A program made the position numbers and the translations under genes. From Holothuria scabra (taxonomy: Eukaryota; Echinodermata; Holothuroidea; Aspidochirotida; Holothuriidae): a stretch of DNA of 64,000 nt. The notes beneath the pieces are model-generated. The model searched no databases and was not told the DNA's origin. It worked only from the letters and a program-made list of their open reading frames with translations. Position 1 is the first letter of the stretch, and each line of letters starts with the position of its first letter. The stretch is from the NCBI GenBank assembly GCA_037179385.1, contig CM074190.1, positions 12,048,206 to 12,112,205 of the forward strand, written 5' to 3'. Below are positions 20,382 through 33,513 of this stretch, piece after piece.

Positions 20382-22500
20382 GCGAAAGGTAGTTCGAAAG
20401 TACACCATCAATTTTAGGTCCTCTTTGAGTGTATAAACTGCTCACATTAGAACAATCAGTTCCTGCTTGTTTTTCATAGATATGAAAGAGTAGATGTTAA
20501 TGTGTAAGTGGTGAGAAATTGGGATGGATTGAAGGTAATTTAGACCATTTCAGTACTGTGTGTGAAAAAGAGATAATTTCCGTTACTTTGCGGATTACTA
20601 GGGGTGGATGCAGAGCCCATAAACTTCTTTCCCATGTAGCTCAAAATCTAAACGGCCATGCCATGATTGGCCAACTTGTGTGTGAACTTTGACAGGGCTG
20701 CGGGGGACACATTGAAGGCAAAATAGTGTGTAAGTCAATGGAGAAATTAATGGCGGTGTGCTTCCTTCAATGAACTTGAAGTTTGTACAACTCCATGACC
20801 CTTGTCATTTCCCATTGTCCAGTGCGCGCCATGAATTACCGAAACGGCTTATTCATGGCATGAATGAATAACCCGTCAGCATACGCGGGTGGCTTAGACC
20901 TTGTAAAATTTCCACCAGTCTTTTAGAAGTCACTTTATTTATTCAAATTGGGATAAATCATTAAAATTGTTATTGCAAGTTTTCTATTAGGAAAAATCTT
21001 TCGAAAGATGTCACTTTTAATCTTTAGGTAGACCATGAAGCAGGCATAGACCCTCATTAAGTGACGTATCTGGCGTTGGTCCTTACGAATGACTTTTGAC
21101 ATTTGTGGCAATAATAAAGTCAAATGGAAGTAATGATAAAGCAAGAATTAGCGCGACCTTATTATATTTCTCTTTGGCTTACACATTGAATCAGGCTTCT
21201 TCCCCGGCCCTAGCTCCTTGTAGAAGTTTTCAACCTGGACATGCCAACCTCTCTGGTTACAGCTCACATTGAATTTGGGCTCTTTTTATTTCACGACAAC
21301 TGAAATTTTGAGCTAGAGAACAAATGGCACTGGAATGTTGCTCAGTCTGCACTTCAGCTAGTTGTCTACAAAGTACATTTAATAAATAGATCCCATCTTA
21401 CAATTTACAAATTGAGAAACAGCATCAAAAATTATTTCAGGCACTTTATCTGTCAGTCGATAATTTTCGGAGTAACAATATTTGAAGTAGTCGTCTGCTA
21501 CCCACAGGTAACAAAATGCCGAAATTTTGCGTCGGTTTTTAAATATTTGTGCTCTCGTTTGAGACCACGAAAGGGAAAACGTGGGGAAAATTGGCCATAT
21601 TTGTAACAGAGGTAAAAACCGTTTCAGAAGGATTCCTCATGGTCTGCTAAATTTGTCAGTTTCGTCCACAAGCGATCACATACAAAGTGCGCTCACAATT
21701 AGATGTCGTCTCGACAAATCCTGCAATATATTAGCTGTACCAGATAAAATCGAAAGGTGCCGGCAAAAAACGTCGCTCTCGACAAAATTCCGGCAACTCA
21801 GAGTAAGATATCGCGATTTCAGACTGCAGTCGCACGTTTAGGCAGCTTGGCACCCTGACAGGCTCCAGACTCCCCCCTGGGTGCTTGTCGAATGCTTTTA
21901 ACCACTTGACCATGCATATCTGTTATTTTCCCGATATAGCCTGTTTGAAAGTGCATCTTGGAATTTAGGGTTGCTCATCACCTCTCTTATAGCACGAATA
22001 AGTCAGTCAACTTGATAAAAACAATGTCAACTTAAAACTTTTAAGGGGAGGTTAGAGGTGCTTGTCCCCTGCACCCAGCAACCCCATGGCTGCTAAAGTG
22101 TTTCTTACACTTCCATTTACGAGTGCCACGAACAGGAGTCAAGTGTTTTGGGGACACATATACTGCAGTCAAATGCAAATATTATTCAGGTTGTCCGCTT
22201 GGCGGACGTATATTACTCCTGTTTCTATATTGGCTGCACGCGTAAACCGAGAGTAAAGACCTCAAATGAGTTATTTGGTACCTGCCATGGAGGTAACTTC
22301 TCGGGCAAATAAGTATTAGACAGAAAGTCTACAGACACGCAGGTTAGAGTTCCATCCCATTTTCACATTAATACTCATATTAACTACTGTCTGCTACAGC
22401 TATCTGATTGTCTGATCAGGGAGCTGTTATTTGCCCACTGGTCTGGTGCATGTATGCATTCCCATTAAGCATGGATAGGACTTACTTCATTTAAGTCGAC
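20382..22500. other. Unassigned sequence
   Basis: Only short open frames without recognisable domains are present. No clear transposon ends or shared repeat blocks were found. Confidence 0.4.
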
Positions 22501-23149
22501 ATGGGAGTTGGACAAAGATATTACAGTATTATAATAATAATATTACAATATCATAATATCTTTGGAGTTGGAACAGCACAGCGCCATCAACTAGGCGCAT
22601 AACCCTGAGGAATCACAAGGTTCAGTATTACGGATTACTGGATTAGTCACATTTGTGGTTTTCAGAAATCAGCATAATTGTCAAAACTGCTTAACCTATA
22701 ATTTTGAAAAACATTCAACTTAACGGGGTTTTCCCTAGTGGAAAAGTAAAAAGTAAAAAAATGCCTACGTGTCATGGAATTAGCTTCCGCATGCAAAATA
22801 ATTTTGTTTTCAAGTTTCGGTGAAAAAAACGAGAATTAAGAACCAGCAACCTTGAGAAAAGTAAAAGGATAAAAAACTGCTCAAGTGGTAATGTTATTGT
22901 TGACTTTGGATTCATGTTAAATTTTCCTGGACGAGAGGCAAATATGGCGGGAGAGGTACATGTCTTGTTTTACATACATGCAGACTTTGCAAATCACCCC
23001 CGTTTTCGGAATTTAATGACTTTTCGATCCAAATGTTACATTCTAAAAATGCCCCATTGAGTAAGGCTCCATCGGATAATGATCAGTCCCCGGTAAATAT
23101 TAACATGGTTTAACCAGGAGCTGACAACTCCCTACCAACTGACCCAACT

Positions 23150-25410
23150 TGAATTGTAGCAGTAGATTATTTTATGATTGGCTCTTGAGAAATGTGTGGC
23201 AAAATTTTTCCCCTCAACTGTAAAATTTACTTGGACCATGTTTTTAGTTGCGGTGCCTGCCTTGCAGGCAACCGCAACTAAGGCAGTTAGTATCGCGAAG
23301 TCAATATCTGAATTTCCGGCACTTTATTTCTATCTCCTTCTAGATGCTTTGTAGTATCGAAATACGGTTTAGTGCAATTTGTAGGGACGGTACTTCTCTT
23401 TCGTGTTTTTTAAGTTTGGTGGAAATATGACTTTCGTGAGAGTGTAAAATTGGGGTTTTTTTCATGTAAAATTTGCAAACGTGTTCTATTTTTAGTAACA
23501 ATCTTGCGGCAAAACCAGGTCTGCGTGTACTCTGGGGAATAATATGTTGTTTAATTTAACACAGCGCCATCATTTTGGTTGTTTTTTTCTTTTAATTCAT
23601 CGAGGTGCTTAGTGAATTTTGAGTATTTATATGAGGATTTCTTTGTAGAGATTTATTCTTTCCAAGTGACATGGTCGGGGTTGCTGTGGAGTAAAAAATT
23701 TGATAGTTTAGAGGAGTTTTGTTCACTGTTTTTTTTTTCATAAATTAAGTTTCTGTTGGAGGGAAACATTGTTATTGGTAGGTAAATATTATTTGTATGA
23801 GTTGGCGAGTATTAATATTCGTGTTATATCAAGGTGTCTGGTCATGGTAAATTTTTTATTTTAAAGTTTAAAATTATGTGGAGAATATAAAAATGCCCAA
23901 GAAGGGCCGTTCAAAGATTTTTTTTTTTTTTTTTTTGTAGAAAGGAAAGGTTGGCAACAACGAAAAAGAAAGTATGGGGGTGAATTTCAAGATAAAAGTT
24001 ATGAAGGGGAGAAAAATGATGATGTCAGAGTTGGGAACAAAAAAAAAGGCTCTTGTGGATATGAAAAGAGTCAGAGGTGTGATGATGGGGAAAGTAGGGA
24101 ACATGACGATCGTGATGTATTATTTATACGTTCCGAAAGATCTACATGTACATTTTATTTTTTCGTTGTTGTGGGTGGTAATTGTTTTTTTCGGTGTTTG
24201 GCATTGTTGGTTTCAGGGGTAAAAGATAATCATCATTATTTAGGACAAGTCATTGTAAGTTCATACCCCTCCACATATTTACACCACGAGCTGCCATTGC
24301 TCAGAAGCTCCACTAAAGAAGAATGCTTAAAAAACCAAATTCAGAGGGAATGTTCTTGGGGATATTTATACATTTAGGGAGAAGAAAACATCATAAGATG
24401 AAGAAGTGTCAACATGAACAAATAGTTTAATGTAAAGGGTAGTCACGGTAGGGTTTTAACATGTTCATTCATATCTCGTTTTATATTTGTATGTGATGAG
24501 AGCAACCATTTTTTATTACGCTGGGCGGTGATCTGTTTGAGATATTGGGAAGAGGTCTGCATGAATGAAGGTTTTGCACAATCATTCAGGGACTGCTTTG
24601 GGTCTTCTGTTGGGGGCGAAGCCCTTGAAAACCAACTGATTTGGTCTTTTTAAAGGCCATGGATAGTTCATCTCTTGTCAAAAATGTCTTGATTTTGAAA
24701 TGGTTATTTAAAATTTTTGGGGGCCATATGACAGTTTGGCTTTTCTTTTTTTATTGAGGAAGCAAAGACATCCCTTGCCTTCTCCGGGATTAACGTCACT
24801 GTAAAACAATTAAAAATGATTGCCTTATCATTTTTTTATATTTATGTTAAACGAACGTAAACATTAAATTTGGACCGTTTGTAGAGGGTTAAGATTGTTG
24901 GCTTACACAACGAAGTTTTGAACAGGTACAAGAAATTTCGCAATTGTTAATTTTTAGCCAGGTGGTTCATTTCGTAAATGGTAAAGTAGCAAGGCACTTA
25001 TTTATAAGCTAGTTATGCTCTTATTTGTTATGTCACTGGCTGTGGTGTTATCAGCGAAACGTTTATTTTTCATAAAGTCCTTTTTTTCTTTGAAAGTGAT
25101 TTGTTGAGCTATTGCATATATGGGTGGTTGTTAGGGATATGACTGGTCACTGAACAATTGGAAGATTCCGTACAGACTGCTACGCAGGCTACGCAGGGAA
25201 AGGTAAGGACCAGAAGTGACTTGAGTTGGGATAATACCCGATGATTAGTCATAAAAAGGGAAATGCAGTCACCCAAACTTGAATTCGTTTAGTAGACTGT
25301 CCTGCTTGGTGATTGGCTCTTGAGAGCCACGTGACAAAATTTCTTCTCCGCAAATGTCAATTATTATGGAGTTACCACTTGAATATGCAATCATTAAGTC
25401 CTAAAATTTG
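23150..25410. repeat. Dispersed repeat around TGATTGGCTCTTGAGA (two of three copies)
   Basis: ATTGGCTCTTGAGA followed by GTGNNNCAAAATTT-like sequence and a purine/AT stretch occurs near 23175 and 25310, and again near 47563. The last two share ACTGTCCTG before the box and GAGTTAC with CTTGAATAT or CTTGTTGG after it. Ends are not defined. The rest of 23.3-25.3 kb is AT-rich and unassigned. Confidence 0.5.
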
Positions 25411-25479
25411 ATGGCAGATGAAGAAGTAAGAAGTTAATCGTGAGATTAAGCTGTTGCTTCAAAGTAGATCAGGGAGATG

Positions 25480-26800
25480 TCTTCCCCCCCCCCCCCCCCA
25501 AAAAAAAGAAGAAAAAAGAATAAAACAGATTTGTGCCTTCATAAAGTGAGACAGGTGGGGAAGGGACTAGTGCCTATAAGTTATAATAGTTGAGATTTAA
25601 GACTCTCCGCTGGAATGAGAAAATTAATTCTTTAAGCAATCTACCGTACTGTAACTCGAAATGTTGGAGGGAAAGAAATAAGGGTAGGGGCAAGATAACA
25701 TTAGCAGAAATCAGGCTGATTTACCCTAAACTCATCTCTACTAACAAGATTTACTGTCTTTGAGGGGCTTTCCCCTCGTCAGTGAGTGTAGACACGTGAT
25801 TAAGTGTCATGCAAAAGTACATTGTTTGCCGATTTTTGCCAAAAAACAAGAGGTTTTGTAACACCGGCTGTTTTGGAAGCTGCACATGACTGCAAAACAT
25901 GTCGCCAACAAGATACTTATGTTTGGATTCGTGTCAAATTATCCTGGTGTAGCCATGAATGTAACAAAAAACAGGAAATGGAAACGTGACACATTGTTTG
26001 TACCTCATCATTTCAAAACAATGAGAATAACAAAGTCGGAAAGACTAGAGAAAACGATTGGCTAGGTATACCGCTGCCACTAAAGCATTGTATTTAGTTT
26101 GTACACAGTAAACAAGTTGGGAAGTAGACACTTTCTGATAGCCCACAAGGTCAAATGTACCTATGTGCTATTTGCGCATGCGTACAAATATATCAACCTT
26201 ACCCGACGAACGTTCACCCCCTCCTCTGCATTGTCTGCCGAAAATGTCTACTGAAGTCACAATTACCGCGGAAATTGAATTTACACTTCACACCTCCCAC
26301 TTACTCTGTTAGCATATATCTTCTAACTGCAATGCATCTTCTCACGAAGTATGAAATCTTTAAGTCGCGAGGAAGAAAACGTCTTCGGAGCAAAACTCAC
26401 ACAACAAAAGGCACATGTAAAAGAAAAACTTAATCTGCTTAGTGTGGTGAAATTTTTATTCAAATCTGACATGTATTTCTCGAGATATCATTAAATGAAA
26501 TATCTAGATTTGTGTTCCAAAGTGAGATCGAGGGCAGTAGAGATTATAACGGTATCATTTTCTCACACTGACAAGGAATGCTTTGTTTCCCTTTGTTTTT
26601 TCAGACTGTTGTGTTGACCTTGACGTTAATAGCAAGGACGTCCCCATGAGATAGCAAAGTTTGAAAAGTACTCATGCCACTTAGCCAATCACATTTTGAT
26701 AATATGGGACTTTTGAGGAGAAAACAGGCTGGAAAGTTTAAAGAAAAAACAAAAGACTGTCCGTTAACTCGGGGATATGATGTCACATGTGCTTGCTTCA
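25480..26800. other. Homopolymer tract and unassigned sequence
   Basis: A long C tract followed by a purine run lies at about 25484-25525. No gene or recognised repeat is seen beyond it. Confidence 0.4.
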
Positions 26801-26891
26801 AGCCTGCGTAGCGCCTCTGTGGCTGCAGGCCCTTAAGCTGTTTTTTCGTAGCGATGAGCTGAACGAAAGGACTTCGTCCGCTCCGCGGGTT
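26801..26891 (+). repeat. Short dispersed repeat (copy 2 of the AGCCTGCGTAGCG family)
   Basis: Shared blocks with the 12117 copy are AGCCTGCGTAGCGCCTCTGT, GGCTGCAG, TTTTTCGTAGCGATGAGCTG and TCCGCTCCGCGGGTTA. A middle segment is deleted relative to that copy. Confidence 0.6.
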
Positions 26892-27036
26892 ACAAGTTCC
26901 CTGTTTGTTGAAAATGTGACAACTTTGCTTGCTCATATCTTGAGAACCACAAATCGGAGTTCAATGCAAATTTCACCAAATGCTAAGAATAAGTACCCCT
27001 ATCATATCCAAACTTGATATGACCTTACACCCTTCT

Positions 27037-28637
27037 CAGTGGCGGAGCTGCCATATGGTCAGGGGGGGGGGCCGTCGCCCCCCCTCCCCCGACGGACCAA
27101 AATCGTCTGTCGGCGCCCTTTTGGGGTTTTCAACCTACTTTACTCTTGCACCATTTTTGGCAAAAGACAAAATTTAATAGCGTTGTTTTAAGGTCCAGAT
27201 AACAAAATGCTCAAACAGCCACCGATAAATGTACTAAGTGCATTTCATTCTGATGAAAAGGGTAATCTTCTGTAACATAGGGTTAGGTTTTGCCGCAAAC
27301 GTATCTTCAAGCTTTATACGCTCTAATGAATGTTGTCGCTGTGCCAAGTTCATTGCTTCCGCACCAAGCGTGATTATAAGCTTACAAAATACACAGACTG
27401 ACATTAAATCAACCCTCCCGGCCGGTAAAAGATGTTGCAAAGGGCGCAGCAATAATTGTAGCGCAAATAGCCCTCTTGTTGTCGGGGATAAATGTCAACA
27501 TAGACAATAAAAAGACGTTTTTCAAGATCATTTGAAGAGAAAATTAAGGTTAAAATAAAATAGAACTGTTAAAATAGTGGTAATGATTTAAGAGTTGTAA
27601 TGAGTAATTTTCATTTTGCTTTCCTTCAAGTGACCATTATCATAATAAATGGCTATTTCTGACACTGCACAATAATTCTATGAGAATGCTTATTTCTGTA
27701 CTTCCGAGGTCTAAAATGCCAGAACATTGCATCAAAAAGCTTAAGTTTAGGAGACTTTTATTTATTATGAATTTGATATCTAGAAAGCCAAGCAGACCTC
27801 TTGTCTTGGCTATTTCTTTGATGTACTTAAAAAATGGCTATTTCAGAGTGGTCGCATGATATAAATTACCTCATTTAATTTTTCTTCGTGTACTTATCTT
27901 GATTTCCAGGTGCCAAAAATGTACACCTAACGGTGATTAATTTCCATAACTTTTTTCCTCAGTAGGATTGCTTGCTATTTTGCTCTAGCAGGTTTAATCT
28001 TTACCTTCAAAGAGTGGCCCATTATTACATTAAAATCTTAAATCGAGACCTGACAATAAAACACAAAATATAATGACTGCCTTCATACTAGAATATGGAA
28101 GAGAGGATAGAAACATGCGCGTCCGCAGGTAGGGGCAAAGGGGGGACTTTCCCTCCCCTGGAAAATAAATAAAAAACCTGAAAAAACGAAGAAAACATAA
28201 AGAAAAAGACGAAGGAAAATTAACATCAACATTTCTCAACAGTTCACTCAGTGTGTTTTCCCTATTTATATGCGGTAAATAGGCCTTAGAGATGTCATTT
28301 CCATCGATCTGAGCTGGATTTTGGGCCAAAATTTTCTTGCGCTCCGCGCCAACTCATGGTGGCGCCGAGCTTTCCCCCTACAAGAATTTAGCCCCCCTCC
28401 CCCCCGAATTTTTTTTTTCAGCCGAAGCCCATGGATAGAAATTTTAACATGTTTTAATAGAAAAACTTGCTGAGGAGAAATGTCAAAGTAGTCTTCTACC
28501 AGGTGAAAATCAAAATAATGGAAAATCTGAAAAGCCGTGGCTTCGATCGTGCGTAGGATCAGGGTATTTACTCCTTCGAAGCGCCCCCTGCAGACCATTT
28601 TCGCCCCCTCTGACCGAAACCCCTAGCTCCGCCACTG
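27037..28637 (-). mobile_element. hAT non-autonomous element, copy 1 (exact 8-bp target duplication)
   Basis: Both ends carry CAGTGGCGGAGCT as inverted repeats (27037-27049 and 28625-28637). ACCCTTCT occurs immediately outside each end (27029-27036 and 28638-28645), a perfect 8-bp duplication as expected for hAT. The 1601-bp interior contains C/G tracts, the hairpin module in reverse (about 28298-28375) and no transposase frame. It is homologous along its length, in inverted orientation, to 39766-41260. Confidence 0.9.
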
Positions 28638-28989
28638 ACCCTTCTTTTAAGAATGAAATTTGTCCAAGTTTCCGGGTTACCGTGTTAACAGTGTTTCCAG
28701 AGTTTGGCAATGCATTCAGTCGGGTTTTCAATAAATGCACGGAGTAGAATTTTGTGTATGCTTTTTACAAATTTGATCCTTTATTATAAAACATCAACAA
28801 AGTTTTACCAAGACAACATCTTGTGAGACATTCCCTATTTCATTGACTTAACTTGTTTGTTAATTGCTTTCAACAGTAAAACCCTTTTGTACGGAAGCTT
28901 AAAAGTGCCACAAGATCACAATATCTTTTTGGCTAGTAAGTTAACATTTTTCAGGAAAATGTCAAGATGACAACATAATATCTCGTCAA

Positions 28990-29645
28990 AAAACACAAAA
29001 ATTATGAAATGAGAACTTGTCACATTTCGTCATTTCAACAATTTTCTGCAAAGTGTTAAATTTCTCATATCTTTCCAAGTGTGGAAAGCTACATTTTTCT
29101 GAAAAATTACAAAATGATAACTTATTATATCTCGTCATTTCAACAATTTTCTGCAAAATGTTGAATTTCTCACATCTTTTCAAGTGTGTAAAGCGACAAT
29201 TTTTTGAAAAATGATGAAATGACAACTTATCATATCTCGTCATTTCAACAATTTTCTGCAAAATGTTAAATTTCTCACATCTTTCCAACTGTGCAAAGCA
29301 ACAATTTTCTGAAAAAATGACGAAATGACAACTTATAATATCTCGTCTTTTCAACAATTTTCTGCAAAATGTTTAATTTCTCACATCTTTCCAACTGTGC
29401 AAAGCAACAATTTTCTGAAAGATGACGAAATGACAACTTATAATATCTCGTCTTTTCAACAATTTTCTGCAAAATGTTAAATTTCTCACATCTTTCCAAC
29501 TGTGCAAAGCAACAATTTTCTGAAAAAATGACGAAATGACAACTTATAATATCTCGTCTTTTCAACAATTTTCTGCAAAATGCTAAATTTCTCACATTTT
29601 TCCAAGTGTGCAAAGCAACAATTTTCTGAAAAATGATAAAATGAT
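28990..29645 (-). repeat. Minisatellite, period about 105 bp, left arm
   Basis: The landmark TCTCGTC recurs at about 29130, 29235, 29341, 29446 and 29552. Each unit includes TTTCAACAATTTTCTGCAAA, ATTTCTCACATCTTTCCAA and GTGCAAAGCAACAATTTTCT. Units differ by a few substitutions and one-base indels. On the minus strand the units read through as about 35-residue peptide repeats (frames of 123 and 112 codons). Confidence 0.85.
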
Positions 29646-30889
29646 TACATGTCTTTTTATCAGTTTTCTACTGTGGTTCTGAGGAGACATTGCATTTTCT
29701 CTCTTCAAATAAGGGATATGATACATTACCCCAACAGTTGCTTTATTGACATGTTTTAAGTTTGGGATTATTGGAGGACAATAGGAAATGATCAATTGTC
29801 GTCATGTTGTTTTCATAGTTTGTTGAGCAACGGATGAAGTGAGGGAGACAAGAGGGGGGTTAAAATAAATTAACACCAAATATTGTAGATGCCTGGTCAC
29901 CACAACATTTGGTTTATTAAGAGTATATGGCTTTGGACAACAAAACAGCCGGTAGGCTGCAATGGGTGAAACCCTTAGAGGGACAGTTTTTGACACTAAG
30001 CTGAGCACCAAGTGACATACCCATAGATAGTTGACACCCGGGCGGACCCCCCTGTGTAGACCAATCCAGGATATTGTTGTCACTTTGAATCATCATGAAA
30101 AACCAAGCATATCCAAAGTATCATTTCTCCATTTTCCAGTGCTTACAAAACTATTTTGTCTAAATCCAACAATTCTGAAATTAGCGTTGGAGTCCCCAGG
30201 CATACGCAGTATTACAGGGGCAAGGGTATACTTCCCCCACACTTTTAAAGAGTTTAAGAATAAAAATAATAAGAAAGGGCGAAAGGAAGGGAGCCCAGAG
30301 AAATTACAAGACTTTTCAATAGCCTATTATGATTACATTTTGCAATGTTAAATGAAGGAATACATGATGAACATCAAAAGCAATAAAAATACGAGCAACA
30401 TTTTTTCCCCGCGCATAACGCGCACTCCGAGAACAAACTCACTAATAAGAGTGAAATTTGAAAATTCTTTTCTCCTACGCGCCAGAAAACTTAAACCGAA
30501 GACAATACTAATGGCAGCTTAAGATTTTGTGCAACATTAAACAAACTGACAAGCCGTAGTATCTGCCGGGGGCAGGGGGCAAAGTGCCTCGTTGACGTTT
30601 CGACCGGGAAGATCAGTTCAAACCTCCGGGTTGAAAAAAGTCAAGTAAGGAAGAAAAAAACGGAGAGAAAGGGATAAGAATATGAGTGAAAGGGAATGAG
30701 ATTATTTAGATTCAGAGAGACTGACAAGATCTAACTCTTTACAAGTAAAATACATTCCATTCCGATGAATGTCCGTCTGATTAACGCAGCGAAAAGTTAA
30801 AAACAGTTCTTTGTAGCAATTCCCATCGTTTAATCTGTAACAAGGCATACCGATGATACCGAAGGTACAGCACTGATACCGTAACCCAG

Positions 30890-32053
30890 CAGTGGCGTAA
30901 CCACGGGGGGAGGGGGGATGGGGGCCTAGCCCCCCCAGATTTTCTTCAGCCCCCCCCCCCCCCGATTTTTTGCGTCCTGATAAAGTAATTGAAAAAATTT
31001 AATGTTTGAACGGAAATAAACTTTGAAGTATTTCCTTCAAAACAGTAAATTAATAAAATGTGTAAAAATTAAAAAATAAAAAACATGGATGAATGTGTGT
31101 AGAACACATTTTGTGCGCACGTATGAAATCAAGTAATAACTTCAAAATGCCTACTTTCACTAAATTAGATATCGTTTGTGATCTGCACTGTTGTTTATTG
31201 CATTTCACTTAGAAGATGAAACGAAAGTCTCGACGACAAACTTTAATGTGACTTTGTTAGGTTAAGACACTTTCTGCCTTTCAGATGGCTGATTGATTTA
31301 CTGAAAAAAAGGCAAGCGTACTCTGGAGACACCACTATTCCTATACTTTGTCGTACACAAAATATGCCGTAAGCAGGTAAGGGTAAGGTAGGCCTACTGC
31401 CTTCGGATAATTTGTAAAATGTCCACAAGGTCCGGATTTCATGTGTTTCCCATATGATCCATACTTCTGCTTTGCATTTCAATTATTTTGAGAGATTTAT
31501 TCGTAGTATTTTAATGTTGACTACGTAATGTACCGATAAACAAATACTGCACCATTTTGTACATTGTTTCTTTGGTAGTATGTATGTCTCTTGTAAAATC
31601 CCAGTCTACAAAAACTAAAATGATTTTGATATTTTCACGCTCTCCAAAAAGGGAAAATCCTAAAACTTAGGCCTATATAATCAGTTCAAAGTTTTGCCAA
31701 ACATAGCACCATTTTGCATCTAGGAAATCTAACGCAAAGAAAATTTCAGAGAGGGGACACAACTACTTTTGGTCTTCCTGTTAAAGGGTAAGGTATTGCC
31801 TTAGGTAAGCTGAAATCCATTCAAACATTGCCGCATTTGCGGCTGGGTACATCCAGTTTTAAACACGTGTGAAGTGCCGTTTCTGCCATCTGGAGGGGTT
31901 TTAAAGCCCAAAATTTTCTTGTACGCTCCGCGCCAACCGATGATGGCGCTTCGCTTAGATAGTCTTGCCATGCGTGACCCTCGGAGGTACCAGGCCCCAC
32001 CACGTGTTACCTAGCCCCCCCAAAAAAAAAATCCCATCCTGGCTACACCACCG
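30890..32053. mobile_element. hAT-like element inside the foldback loop (candidate)
   Basis: The left end CAGTGGCGTAACCACGGGGG and the right end, read inverted, CGGTGGTGTAGCCAGGATGG are imperfect inverted partners with homopolymer-rich subterminal DNA. The hairpin module in reverse lies at about 31875-31960 (CGCTCCGCGCCAACCGATGA). The flanks TAACCCAG and TACCAAAA match poorly, so the pairing of these two ends is not secure. Confidence 0.45.
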
Positions 32054-32639
32054 TACCAAAAAGAATCAGTAGTCGCCCACTTTTCAAAAACGACATGTAT
32101 TAAGTCCTACATTCTCAACATTTTTCCATCTTCGGACCCCCGTTGAGGAAAAGTAAATCCCTTGATTGAGTTAGGACTTACGCATTATCAGTGACGTAGC
32201 TAGGGTTGGTGGCCCCGGAGCAAGGAACGAAATTAACGCCCCTGCCCAAATCTTCCGCGAGAAATCTTATGTGTGCACAACTCAGAAGGGTAAAATGGCT
32301 TTTTAATTTCACGCTCATGGCAGAAATGGCGCCAGGATCTGCTCCAAGCTCACCGGTAGGAGGTGAGCATATCGAAGCCACGACATAGGCGATTAGGTTC
32401 TGGTGGGCCTCATTCACTCCACCTCCTGCTCAACAAACAGTAAAAGCACCATGTCGACAACTTATCTGCTAACAATTCTGTCATGTTCTAGTAGAATCCG
32501 AAACTTAAAACATGACAATTAAGCAAGTTGGTTAAGTAACATCAACTAAAATATTCCAGGTTTGAAGAAAGGAATGCGATGTCCTGTCAGAACCACGGTA
32601 GAAATTGATCGCAAGGAAAAATATTGCTAAGTTGTCAAT

Positions 32640-33235
32640 CAATCATTTTGCATAAAATTGTTGCAGAAATCACACGTTCTAATAAATCGTCATTTCAATA
32701 TTTTTCCGAAAATTGTTGCTTTGCACACTTGAAAAGATGTGAGAAATTCAACATTTTGCAGAAAATTGTTGAAATGACGAGATATGACAAGTTGCCATTT
32801 CATCATTTTACAGAAAATTGTTGCTTTGCACACTTGGAAAAATGTGAGAAATTCAACATTTTGCAGAAAATTGTTGAAATGACGAGATATGATAAGTTGT
32901 CATGTCGTCATTTTTCAGAAATTTGTTGCTTTGGGCACTTGGAAAGATGTGAGAAATTCAGCATTTTGCAGGAAACTGTTGAAATGACGAGATATGATAA
33001 GATGTCATTTCATCATTTTTCAAAATATTGTTGCTTTGCACACTTGGAAAAAATGTGAGAAACTCAACATTTTGCAGAAAATTGTTGAAATAACGAGATA
33101 TGATATGTTGCCATTTCATCATTTTTCAGAAAATTGTTGCTTTGCACACTTGGCAGGATAAGAGAAATTTCACATTTTGCAGAAAATTGTTAAAATGACG
33201 AGATGTGATAAGTTCTTATTTCTTCATTTTTCTGT
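32640..33235 (+). repeat. Minisatellite, period about 105 bp, right arm
   Basis: GACGAGA recurs at about 32776, 32881, 32986, 33092 (as AACGAGA) and 33197. The units are the inverted form of the left-arm units. A 144-codon frame (32624-33058) reads through several of them, with repeated CEKFNILQKIVEMTRYDK. Confidence 0.85.
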
Positions 33236-33513
33236 TTTTTGACGAGATATTATGTTGTCATCTTCACATTTTTCTGAAAAATGTTACCTTACTAGCCAAA
33301 AGATATCGTGATCTTGTGGCACTTTTAAGCTTCCGTACTTTTGAAATAACAACTGCAACAAGGTGTGTGGTGTGTATTGCTTTGGCGCTTAGGGTCAACT
33401 TTCATTGACAAAATCGACGCATACCCGGACAAACTCTAGTAGGGGTTTCCCACAATCCCAAAATAATTGCTAAATGGAAAAGGATTAATAATGAAGATAA
33501 AATGAAGTCTTAA

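Larger units (their letters stand above)
28889..33338. mobile_element. Foldback element with minisatellite-bearing inverted arms
   Basis: The left border GTACGGAAGCTTAAAAGTGC (28889) is matched exactly by the inverted right border ending at 33338. The first about 100 bases of the two arms are nearly identical. TTTT lies outside both ends (28885-28888, 33339-33342), a possible 4-bp target duplication. Inside each end comes a tandem array with a period of about 105 bp (28990-29640 left, 32640-33230 right). The arms enclose about 3 kb of unrelated sequence without a transposase frame. The architecture is that of foldback elements known from flies and sea urchins; the family itself I do not recognise. 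Confidence 0.8.

Noticed and set aside
28986..29613. Protein-coding gene with peptide repeats on the minus strand
   Set aside because: The frames coincide exactly with the 105-bp minisatellite and shift with one-base indels between units; kept only as an observation.
28990..33230. CRISPR-like array
   Set aside because: The unit is about 105 bp with no separate spacers and lies in inverted arms of a eukaryotic foldback element.
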